A stretch of DNA of 8,179 nt from NCBI GenBank assembly GCA_002404055.1, contig DHIZ01000244.1, forward strand, positions 43,961 to 52,139, in the 5' to 3' direction. This stretch comes from Chloroflexi bacterium UBA4733 (GTDB taxonomy: Bacteria > Chloroflexota > UBA4733). The notes under the pieces were generated by a model. It was not told where the DNA came from. It did not search any database and was given only the letters and a program-made list of their open reading frames with translations. Below, one piece after another: positions 1 to 5,762 of the stretch (positions are counted from its first letter, which is position 1; the number at the start of each line of letters is the position of its first letter). A program made the position numbers and the translations under genes.

Positions 1-896
1 AAGAAGTCGCCGCCATTCTGCCAGATCCAGGTGTTAATGCGGCCGTTGCCGTCCTCCGGCAGTCCCAGCCCGTACTGCGGGTTGCCGTTCGCGCCGGCGG
101 CGCGCGTCATCTTCATGGCGTTTTCGAGCATGGTATCCCATGTCCAGCTCGCGTCCGGCGGTTGCACGCCCGCCTGCTGGAAGAGCGTCTTGTTGTAGAA
201 GTGGAGACTGCCCGTGTTCAGGTTGGCGGGCATCACGTAGAGCTGGCCGGCTCCGGTGGCGATGCGTCCCGCCTGCCAGCGCGCGCTCGCCACTAACGGC
301 GGGTACAGTTGCGTCAGGTCGACCTTGTCGCGGGCGACCAGGTCGTCGAGCACCCGCGTCACCTTCTTGGCAGCAAAGACGACGTGGTAGTACGGGGAAT
401 GGGTGATGACGTCCGGCCCGGCGCCGCTGGCGGTCTGCAACTGCACCTTGCTGAAGTACTCGCTGAACGTGCCGATGGTATCGAAGTTGATGGCGATGTC
501 CGGGTGCTGCGCCATGAAGGCGTTGAAGATCGGTACCGTCTGACTGGTCAGCGTTCCCCAGGAGGAAAACCGGATGGTCGCCTTGGGACTGGACGGCGTG
601 TGCAGGGTCAGGCCGGCGGTGGTCAAGGCGCTGGTCGTCGCCGCCACGGCGGCGACGGTGGCGCCTGCGGCTCCCCCGCTCGTCGCTGCGGCAGTGGAGG
701 CAGCCGTGGACGCGATCGCGCTGCTCAAAGCAGCGGCGGACGTCGTGGACGCTAGCGCCCGCGCTGTAGCCCCGGTCGACACGGCAGTGGTGGGTGGTGC
801 GGCCGCGCCGCAAGCGCTCAGCGCCAGCGCCGCGCAGGCGCTCGCCAGGCTGACGACGAACCGACGTCGGGGAAGGAATTGGGCGAGGCTGGACAT
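1..896 (-). CDS. ABC transporter extracellular solute-binding lipoprotein (family 1, sugar type), 3' end beyond the window
   Basis: Captures a substrate, probably a sugar or oligosaccharide, outside the membrane and hands it to an ABC permease. The frame is open from the ATG at 896 to the left edge: 298 codons, no stop. A signal peptide is visible at residues 1-29 (basic RRRFVV at 10-15, hydrophobic stretch, lipobox LSAC with Cys29), so the mature protein should be lipid-anchored. RRRF also resembles a Tat twin-arginine motif. Residues 31 to about 105 are an Ala/Thr/Ser-rich linker. The binding domain then begins (TIRFSSWG, about 107-114) with family-typical segments: SGAGPDVI (157-164), LYVMPANLNTGSLHFYNKTLF (starting 219), a WTWD motif (251-254) and NTWIWQNGGDF (from 288). 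An intact family member is usually 420-480 residues, so about a third is missing. Start choice: GGAGGG (minus strand, 902-907) lies five bases upstream and no in-frame ATG lies closer upstream. It follows the oxidoreductase stop by 61 bases; permease genes are expected to the left. The class is well supported; the ligand is unknown. Confidence 0.93.
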   Translation of the reverse strand, partial: MSSLAQFLPRRRFVVSLASACAALALSACGAAAPPTTAVSTGATARALASTTSAAALSSAIASTAASTAAATSGGAAGATVAAVAATTSALTTAGLTLHTPSSPKATIRFSSWGTLTSQTVPIFNAFMAQHPDIAINFDTIGTFSEYFSKVQLQTASGAGPDVITHSPYYHVVFAAKKVTRVLDDLVARDKVDLTQLYPPLVASARWQAGRIATGAGQLYVMPANLNTGSLHFYNKTLFQQAGVQPPDASWTWDTMLENAMKMTRAAGANGNPQYGLGLPEDGNGRINTWIWQNGGDF

Positions 897-916
897 CGAT
901 ACCCTCCATTCATTAT

Positions 917-933
917 CGCCAACTGACTTGGCG
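917..933. repeat. Inverted repeat (6-bp arms, 5-base spacer) before the binding-protein gene
   Basis: CGCCAA at 917-922 is the exact reverse complement of TTGGCG at 928-933, separated by CTGAC. It lies in the 61-base gap between the oxidoreductase stop and the binding-protein ribosome site. On the minus strand it directly abuts a GATAAT hexamer (911-916) resembling a -10 box, though no good -35 is seen. It could be a small operator or an mRNA hairpin; a 6-bp arm is not conclusive. Confidence 0.35.
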
Positions 934-957
934 CCTCCTGGCTTGCACCCTGCGCTG

Positions 958-2202
958 CTACACCCCGCTGCGTGATGGGGTGGGCGCCGGCACGCGGGCG
1001 CCGTAGACTGAGAAGAGCACACTCCGGGCGCGATCGACGTCGCGCAACGGATCGACCCCGTAGGCGCGGGTGAACGCTGCGTGCGTCGCCTCTTCCCACT
1101 TCGTCGTTGCCGGCAGTGGAAAGTCGACCGGCACGCCGCCGGCCAGACCGGATTCATTCATCGCCACGACCAGTTCTTCGTCGCGGTAACCGTTCCGGCC
1201 GCCGTACTCCGGCGCAGCACCGTCGACGACCGCTCGATACAGGCTGGTGAGCTCGTCGGCGCGGGCCACTTCGTCCTCGCCGCCCCGCCAGAGCTCGGGG
1301 TGGCGCTCCACAAGGCCCGCGAACGGGTTGTCGTAGACGAGATCGAACGGCGGCCCCAGCCGAAGTTGTTGCGGCGTACGGCCGGCGCCGCCGACCACCC
1401 AGGTCGTCTCCGAGCGGTGGCGGACGAGCTTGCCGTCGGTCACCACGCTCACTTCGAGCTGGCCGCCCTGGCTCACCAGCGTGCCCTTCGTGCCGTGCGC
1501 GGCGAAAAAGCGCGGCGCTGCCTGGCGCACCGGCGAACTCCAGGAACTGGTGCACTCGTGGATCGCCGTGGCCCCACCGGCGAAGTCGATCGTCGCCGCA
1601 GTCCATGTCTCATCTTCGTGATGGGCGCCGTTGAAGTCGTAAGGATCGACAGGATAGCGGCGGACGTGGGCGCTCACCGTGCGCGGCGCCGCATAGTTCA
1701 GGTAGGTGCGCAGGAGGTTCACGGCGTGGTAGCCGCCGGTGACGTAGAGGCAATAGGCGCGCAGGACGCGCCCGATGGCGCCGCTTTCCAGCACCTTGCG
1801 CGCCAGCCGCTCGGCCGGCCAGCGCCAGACGTTTTCCGCCACCTCCAGCGGCACATTGGCGCGCGCCGCGGCATCAATGATCAGCTCCGCCATCTGGCGC
1901 GTGGGCGCGATAGGCGTCTCGATCAGCATTGGCACGCCGTAGTCGGCCGCGGCTTTGGCGATGACGTGGTGAGCGTCGGGCGGCGTCACGATATCCACCG
2001 CCTCCAGTCGGCCGGCACGGAAGAACTCATCAACGTCGTTGTGGGCGCTCGCGCCGGTGCGTGCGGCAATAGCCTGCGCCGCCTGTGGATTGACGTCGCA
2101 CACGGCGACCAGTTCAAAGCGATCGTCCAGCGCCAGGATGCTCTGCAAGTGGGCCTGGGCCCGCCTGCCCGCTCCCACCAGGCCAAGTCGCAATCGTCGC
2201 AC
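958..2202 (-). CDS. Gfo/Idh/MocA family oxidoreductase, divergent (ETP variant)
   Basis: Predicted cytoplasmic NAD(P)-dependent oxidoreductase acting on a sugar, cyclitol or related alcohol/ketone; 414 residues, longer than the common 330-390. The N-terminal Rossmann fold shows GLVGAGRRA (residues 7-15), an acidic strand end VAVCDVN (32-38) and TPPDAHH (73-79). The classical EKP motif is replaced by ETP (95-97). The C-terminal domain has GYHAVNLLR (157-165), aligning with the family's GVHxLDLLR: His159 is kept, but the Asp four residues earlier is Thr155 and the following Asp is Asn162. The stretch between GRVLRAY and GYH is only a few residues, so the usual substrate loop looks deleted. Start: GTG at 2202, with AGGAGG (2207-2212) four bases upstream; this places the Rossmann motif at the very N-terminus as the family requires. 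The open frame continues to 2514 but that extension overlaps the upstream DUF6807 gene and is not family-like. It lies 53 bases after the DUF6807 stop, in the same direction, so probably co-transcribed. Family sure; reaction not. Confidence 0.9.
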   Translation of the reverse strand: MRRLRLGLVGAGRRAQAHLQSILALDDRFELVAVCDVNPQAAQAIAARTGASAHNDVDEFFRAGRLEAVDIVTPPDAHHVIAKAAADYGVPMLIETPIAPTRQMAELIIDAAARANVPLEVAENVWRWPAERLARKVLESGAIGRVLRAYCLYVTGGYHAVNLLRTYLNYAAPRTVSAHVRRYPVDPYDFNGAHHEDETWTAATIDFAGGATAIHECTSSWSSPVRQAAPRFFAAHGTKGTLVSQGGQLEVSVVTDGKLVRHRSETTWVVGGAGRTPQQLRLGPPFDLVYDNPFAGLVERHPELWRGGEDEVARADELTSLYRAVVDGAAPEYGGRNGYRDEELVVAMNESGLAGGVPVDFPLPATTKWEEATHAAFTRAYGVDPLRDVDRARSVLFSVYGARVPAPTPSRSGV

Positions 2203-2206
2203 TGCT

Positions 2207-2212
2207 GCCTCC
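2207..2212 (-). promoter_or_regulatory. Ribosome binding site deciding the GTG start at 2202
   Basis: On the minus strand the sequence reads AGGAGG, then CAGC-like spacer, then GTG. This perfect anti-16S complement selects the GTG at 2202 over upstream in-frame ATG codons that lie inside the preceding gene. Confidence 0.8.
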
Positions 2213-2232
2213 TTCCATACGTTCCATACGTT
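2213..2232. repeat. Two-copy 9-bp tandem repeat beside the ribosome site
   Basis: CCATACGTT occurs at 2215-2223 and again at 2224-2232, with the period extending to 2213 (20 bases in all). It occupies almost half of the 53-base gap between the DUF6807 stop and the oxidoreductase start, immediately upstream of its Shine-Dalgarno. Function not evident; it may be simple slippage. Confidence 0.6.
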
Positions 2233-2255
2233 ATTACCGGCGGTCCTTCCCCGGA

Positions 2256-3434
2256 TCAGCCCTCCACCATCACCTGCGCTGGATGGGCGTAGTTCCGGTA
2301 CTGCTGGGCGATGCCGGCCGCCTGGCCGTCGCCGGGATGCGCAATGACGCGGCGCTGGAAGTACACGCTGCCCGACGGCGCGCCCGCCGGATAGAGGGAG
2401 CGCATGGTCATGCAGCCGTAGCCGCCGGCGGAAAGGCCGCGTCCTTCTTGTGGATTGGCGGGGTGGTCGAAGAAGGCCAGTCCGCCAATGCCCCCTTCCA
2501 GGTCGCCGCACCAATCCAGCCAGCCGCCGGTGGTGCGATAGGTGGCATTGGCCGGCGTTTCCAGCTGCAGCGCCTCGTCGGAACTCAGGCGGCCGGGCCG
2601 GTCCAGCGGCACAGCATGGCGCTGAGCATCGCGGCGATTCAGGTCTACCAGGCGTAGCGGGTCGGCGATACGGGCGGCCAGGATAAAGGGCGACGGCCCC
2701 GCCTCCTGCGGCGGCGATGGCTGCTGCCAGATATCGAAGACCAGGGAACCGTCCGGCAGCGGCGAGAGCCGAATCTCCCGCCGCTCGTCCAGCAGGTAGT
2801 CGGCTGTGGCGTTGGTGTAGATCAGGCGCTGGACAAAGCGGCCGTACACCGGACCGCCCTCGACGCGTTCCCAGGAGACGTGCAGCATCTTGCCGTCCGG
2901 TCCGTAGGGTGGCTCGTCCCAGTCGGACCAGACATTGGAGGTGGTGGGGCCGCCGTGACCGCCATAGGCGAGGAAGAGACCGGTCTGGTGCTGATGCTCC
3001 CCGGATGCGCCGCGCACCACGTTGCCGGCCGGCGTCATGACCGGCCAGAAGTAGGGTTTCCAGGTCCCCAGGAAGATGTAGTAGGCCAGCAAGCGCCCGG
3101 CCTTGGTGAAGATGAGCCGGTCCGCCTTGACCTGTAGCTGCACGCCTCCCTGGCCGGATGACGCCCCCCCGATGCGGCAGCTATAGCGTCGCGTCGCGCC
3201 GCGTGGCAGCGCACCGGCGACCAGCCACGTGAGGCGGCCACCCTCGTCAACCTGGGCCGGCAACGTGGCGCCATCGGCCGCGGTAAGTTGCGCGGCCAGG
3301 TCCGCGGCGCCTGCCATCGGCAGGCGCCGCGTGATCTCAGGCGGGAGTTGCACGGTGGCGAGGAGGTCGCGCCGGTCAAAGTCGCCAGCCTCCAGCCGAA
3401 GCTGAAGCGTGAGCAGTTCGCTCGCGGATACCAT
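2256..3434 (-). CDS. DUF6807 ('PmoA-like') family protein, probable carbohydrate-catabolism accessory enzyme
   Basis: A 392-residue protein matching the DUF6807 family by motif. Residues 126-137 read KPYFWPVMTPAG (family pattern: P-Y-F/W near a 'TP-G' turn), followed by EHQHQTGLFLAYGG (146-159), resembling the family's DHPHHxGLxFAHG, and FFDHPANP (321-328), resembling its DHPxNP element. WLDWCG (305-310) also fits. Residues 1 to about 110 form a beta-rich N-terminal part. There is no signal peptide, so it is likely cytoplasmic. The family's older database name, 'methane oxygenase PmoA', is misleading: there are no membrane helices, and this is not a particulate methane monooxygenase subunit. 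Its members are known to occur beside Gfo/Idh/MocA genes, as here on both sides, which suggests a sugar-related role; the reaction is not established. The conserved His residues (147, 149, 324) could be catalytic or metal-binding. Start ATG at 3434 has GGGGAG (3442-3447) seven bases upstream. Confidence 0.85.
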   Translation of the reverse strand: MVSASELLTLQLRLEAGDFDRRDLLATVQLPPEITRRLPMAGAADLAAQLTAADGATLPAQVDEGGRLTWLVAGALPRGATRRYSCRIGGASSGQGGVQLQVKADRLIFTKAGRLLAYYIFLGTWKPYFWPVMTPAGNVVRGASGEHQHQTGLFLAYGGHGGPTTSNVWSDWDEPPYGPDGKMLHVSWERVEGGPVYGRFVQRLIYTNATADYLLDERREIRLSPLPDGSLVFDIWQQPSPPQEAGPSPFILAARIADPLRLVDLNRRDAQRHAVPLDRPGRLSSDEALQLETPANATYRTTGGWLDWCGDLEGGIGGLAFFDHPANPQEGRGLSAGGYGCMTMRSLYPAGAPSGSVYFQRRVIAHPGDGQAAGIAQQYRNYAHPAQVMVEG

Positions 3435-3486
3435 GGGCCTGCTCCCCTTCTGGGTGGCCGCGCTGCGTCTTCCGTACAGTTACAGG

Positions 3487-3527
3487 GGGAAGCCGCACGC
3501 CCAACCAAGGCCAGGTCTGGGCTTCCC
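3487..3527 (-). other. Structured intergenic RNA element (41-nt stem-loop) between oxidoreductase and DUF6807 genes
   Basis: GGGAAGCC at 3487-3494 is the exact reverse complement of GGCTTCCC at 3520-3527. Within the 25-base loop a second stem can form between ACC/GGT (3514-3516 with 3504-3506) plus flanking pairs. An alternative pairing, GCCCA (3499-3503) with TGGGC (3518-3522), competes with the outer stem. No T-run follows on either strand, so it is not a classical intrinsic terminator. In a polycistronic transcript it could modulate processing, stability or attenuation between the two genes. Confidence 0.4.
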
Positions 3528-3541
3528 ATGGCGGACTGACG

Positions 3542-4537
3542 TCAGCTCATCACGCGCACCCGCGTGCCTGTGTCGATTGCCAGTTGGATCGAGACGCCGG
3601 TTTCCACCATGCGCACCCCTTCCGTCATTGGGCAGCGCGGCGTGTCCGTACCCTGGATACTGCCGACGAAGTTCGCCATCTCGTACTGCCACTCCGGCGA
3701 GCCGCGACCGTGCATCGGCGTGGTTGGGAGCGGCCGCGGCTCCCAACGTGTGGAGGTGTGCAGGTGGCCGCGTAGTTCATCGTCCTCCCACCAGCAGACG
3801 ATCGTACCCTTGTCGCCGTAGACGGAGAGGCTCAGGATATACGGTCGGACGACGGCGCTGCTGGAGAAGAGCTTGCCCAGGGCGCCGTTCTGGAAGTGGA
3901 GGAGGGCGAGGCCTGCCCTGGGCGTCTGGTTGCCCTGCACTTCGAACACGTCGCCGGCGTACCAGCGCACCAGATCCAGGGCGTGATGGCCGACGCCGAG
4001 GCGGGCACGATAGGTGAGGTTGCGACCCCAGGTGCGGGCGCTAGGGTACTCTTCAGGCTCCGCCTGATGGGCGTAGTTGGAAGAGACGTAGAAGACCTGC
4101 CCCAATGCGCCCTCCGTCACCAGCCGGTGGGCCTCGACGAAGGTCGGCCAGCAGCGGGCGATATGGCCGGTCTGGGCGACCTGGCGCGGATGCTCGGCAA
4201 TCGCCCAGCGGATGCGGCGACCCTCTTCCAGCGACTGGCATGCGGGTGTCTCACAGAGGACGTGCTTGCCGGCATCCAGCGCGGCGACCACCTGCTCGGC
4301 GTGCAGGAAGGAAGGGGTGCAAAAGTCGATAGCGTCAACGTTGGGGTCGTCTAGGGCGGCGCGCCAGTCGTCGTAGCAGGTGCGGATACCCCAGCGTTGC
4401 GCCTTCGCCTTACCGTCCGAGGAGCGCGCAACCACGGCAACCACTTCAGCTTGGTCGGCAATGGCGCTGTAACCGGCATGATGATTCGAGCCGGTCCAAC
4501 CGAGACCCACAAGGCAGACACGAATGCGGTCGGTCAC
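3542..4537 (-). CDS. Gfo/Idh/MocA family oxidoreductase (ETP variant)
   Basis: Predicted cytoplasmic NAD(P)-dependent oxidoreductase of 331 residues, a normal length for the family. Nucleotide-binding signature at the N-terminus: VCLVGLGWTGSNH (7-19), with AVVARSS (34-40) where the second beta strand ends; no acidic residue sits there, which may permit NADP. CTPSFLHAEQV (73-83) is the family's TPxxxH segment. The motif normally reading EKP is ETP (96-98). GVGHHALDLVRWYAG (181-195) matches the family's DxGxHxLDxxRW element and keeps His185 and Asp188, but the Asp expected four residues before the His is Gly181. Start: GTG at 4537, with AAAGGAC (4541-4547) just upstream. It is the first gene after a strong promoter (4583-4611) with a predicted leader of about 40 bases, and is separated by 107 bases from the DUF6807 gene downstream. 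Substrate unknown; sugar, inositol or keto-glycoside derivatives are typical for the family. Confidence 0.92.
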   Translation of the reverse strand: MTDRIRVCLVGLGWTGSNHHAGYSAIADQAEVVAVVARSSDGKAKAQRWGIRTCYDDWRAALDDPNVDAIDFCTPSFLHAEQVVAALDAGKHVLCETPACQSLEEGRRIRWAIAEHPRQVAQTGHIARCWPTFVEAHRLVTEGALGQVFYVSSNYAHQAEPEEYPSARTWGRNLTYRARLGVGHHALDLVRWYAGDVFEVQGNQTPRAGLALLHFQNGALGKLFSSSAVVRPYILSLSVYGDKGTIVCWWEDDELRGHLHTSTRWEPRPLPTTPMHGRGSPEWQYEMANFVGSIQGTDTPRCPMTEGVRMVETGVSIQLAIDTGTRVRVMS

Positions 4538-4582
4538 GTCGTCCTTTCCCGCAACTCCGGCGGTTCCCCAGACAACATGCTG

Positions 4583-4611
4583 ATGCTAGCACAGTGCTGG
4601 AAGGCTGTCAA
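4583..4611 (-). promoter_or_regulatory. Sigma70-type promoter, minus strand
   Basis: Reading the minus strand: TTGACA (4606-4611, perfect -35), a 17-base spacer (4589-4605), then TAGCAT (4583-4588, four of six matches to TATAAT) preceded by TGC, an extended -10 element. Transcription would begin near 4576, giving a leader of about 38 bases to the GTG at 4537. It lies in a true intergenic gap in the right orientation, and would drive the oxidoreductase, DUF6807, second oxidoreductase and binding-protein genes. Confidence 0.75.
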
Positions 4612-4656
4612 ATCGCACCGGTGGCACGGTGGCACGGCGACGCGGGGGCATCGCAC
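4612..4656 (-). repeat. Four direct repeats GTGC(C/G)A(C/T) upstream of the promoter
   Basis: On the minus strand, GTGCGAT at 4650-4656, GTGCCAC at 4629-4635, GTGCCAC at 4621-4627 and GTGCGAT at 4612-4618, the last directly abutting the -35 hexamer. Two copies form a perfect 8-bp tandem (GGTGGCAC twice on the plus strand), and the outer copies extend to 8 bases (GGTGCGAT). Same-strand repeats just upstream of a -35 are a common arrangement for activator binding; no regulator gene is in the window. Confidence 0.45.
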
Positions 4657-4668
4657 CAACACGCGTCG
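4638..4668 (-). terminator. Possible hairpin after the lyase gene (weak)
   Basis: CGACGCG at 4638-4644 and CGCGTCG at 4662-4668 form an exact 7-bp GC-rich stem around a 17-base loop, 23 bases beyond the lyase stop. There is no following T-tract, so factor-independent termination is doubtful; it may only partly separate the lyase transcript from the promoter downstream. Confidence 0.25.
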
Positions 4669-4690
4669 TTGATCGGTGGCTCGCTGCGGC

Positions 4691-5566
4691 TCAGAAGGGA
4701 GGCCCCATCGCCTGAAGAAGTGCGCTCAACTCCTGGTGATCATGCTCGTCGAGCGCCTGGCCACCCGGCTCGCGCAGAGCGGCGACCTTGAAGATGCCTT
4801 GCCGGCGCAACACTTCCTTGGCGCCGAGCAAAGGAAACTGGCGGCGCCAGAAGGAGAGCGGCAAGAAATGGTTGAAGGACGCGCGCGCCGCCACCTCGTC
4901 ACCGCCTTGAAAACAGGTGTAGGCACGGGCGAGGTCGGCCACGCCGACGCTGCCGGGAATCGCGCCCTGGGCGCCGCGCGCCAGATCGTCCAGCAAGTAC
5001 GAGCCGCCGGAGAGGATACCGAGGCGGTCGCCCGCCAGACGGCGTAGGGCCGTAATACGATGGCCGGAGTCGGCTGCCTCTTCCTTCACGTACTGCAAGG
5101 TCGGCAACTCGGCGGCGAGCGTGGCGATGTCACCTGGCGCCACAGTGATCTGGGCATCCTGAAGGATCAAGGGCAGGTCGGTCGCCTGGGCCAGCGCCCC
5201 GAAGTGCCGTCGAAGCAGGGACAGATCGGCCAGACCCTCGGTCGGCGGCGTCGCGAAGATGGCGGCGGCCCCCAGCGCCTGCGCTTGCCGGGCAAGGGTC
5301 ACGGCGGCATCGGTGGTCGCAGCGGAGACGCCAACGATGACGGGGACGCGTTGGCGGGCCTCGTCAATCACGACAGCGGCCAGTCGGGAGCGCTCTTCAG
5401 TGGTGAGCTTGTGGCACTCGCTCGCGCCGCCGACGGCAGCCAGGCCGTGCGCTCCGGCCGCGAGGAGATAATTGACGAGCCGTCGCACGTCCGCCTCATC
5501 AATGGCGCCGGTCGCATCGAACGGCGTGTAGACGATCGGAATAATGCCCCGGAGCGTTCCTACCAT
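4691..5566 (-). CDS. DapA / N-acetylneuraminate lyase superfamily aldolase or dehydratase, atypical active site
   Basis: A 291-residue TIM-barrel class I lyase, the normal length for DHDPS/NAL relatives, expected cytoplasmic. Visible family features: GIIPIVYTPFDATGAID (7-23), the substrate-carboxylate loop position GGASECHKLTTEER (46-59), and YVKEE with Lys161, at the position of the Schiff-base lysine (Lys161 also in E. coli DapA). The usual Thr-Thr of GTTGE is replaced by Gly-Ala (47-48), the catalytic Tyr in the LYN segment is Gln136 (LILQDAQ), and the Arg that binds the second carboxylate in true DHDPS is not seen. It is therefore unlikely to be the lysine-biosynthesis enzyme and should not be named dapA; a catabolic 2-keto acid aldolase or dehydratase is more likely. 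Start ATG at 5566 has AAGGAGG (5572-5578) five bases upstream. A 153-base gap with its own promoter separates it from the oxidoreductase gene that follows, so it may be a separate unit. Confidence 0.88.
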   Translation of the reverse strand: MVGTLRGIIPIVYTPFDATGAIDEADVRRLVNYLLAAGAHGLAAVGGASECHKLTTEERSRLAAVVIDEARQRVPVIVGVSAATTDAAVTLARQAQALGAAAIFATPPTEGLADLSLLRRHFGALAQATDLPLILQDAQITVAPGDIATLAAELPTLQYVKEEAADSGHRITALRRLAGDRLGILSGGSYLLDDLARGAQGAIPGSVGVADLARAYTCFQGGDEVAARASFNHFLPLSFWRRQFPLLGAKEVLRRQGIFKVAALREPGGQALDEHDHQELSALLQAMGPPF

Positions 5567-5762
5567 GCCGGCCTCCTTCGCCTGGCTGTCCCCGATCGTG
5601 CCGCGCTTCTTGCTCGTTCACGGTCCGCTGGCGCAGAGCATAGCAGGACGCCGCGTACTCCGCCGGCTGTTGCACGCCGACGCCCCGTATGCCATGCTGC
5701 TGCCCAACCGGCCGGCGCGAGCGGATCCGTCGGGCAACGACCTGCCGATTGAGGAGTACACA
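5567..5762. other. Divergent intergenic region between lyase and acylase genes
   Basis: This 196-base gap must hold start signals for both divergent genes. On the minus strand a TGC-TATGCT extended -10-like element (5637-5642) would give a leader of about 65 bases to the lyase, but no matching -35 is seen. On the plus strand TTGCAC (5670-5675) and CATGCT (5693-5698) have 17-base spacing yet only three of six matches each. I see no clear operator palindrome. Confidence 0.3.
5751..5756 (+). promoter_or_regulatory. Ribosome binding site deciding the ATG start at 5763
   Basis: GAGGAG lies six bases before ATG 5763. This favours that start over the 73-codon upstream extension of the open frame to 5544, which would overlap the start of the divergent lyase gene. 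Confidence 0.8.

Noticed and set aside
34..909. 291-codon minus-strand open frame rich in Arg and His
   Set aside because: It is a frame-shifted shadow of the binding-protein gene, which has a lipobox, family motifs and a good ribosome site in the adjacent frame.
1081..2292. 403-codon plus-strand open frame opposite the oxidoreductase
   Set aside because: Antisense to a clearly recognisable Gfo/Idh/MocA gene; long antisense frames are expected in GC-rich codon usage, and the translation shows no domain.
2203..2514. Longer oxidoreductase start at 2514
   Set aside because: It would add 104 residues overlapping the DUF6807 gene, ahead of a Rossmann motif that belongs at the N-terminus; the GTG at 2202 has a perfect ribosome site.
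5670..5698. Plus-strand promoter candidate TTGCAC-17-CATGCT
   Set aside because: Each hexamer matches consensus at only three of six positions.
5060..5752. 230-codon plus-strand open frame opposite the lyase
   Set aside because: Antisense to the DapA-like gene, low-complexity translation and no ribosome site worth noting.
5544..5762. Longer acylase start at 5544
   Set aside because: The extra 73 codons overlap the divergent lyase start and lack a signal peptide; GAGGAG before 5763 decides the start.
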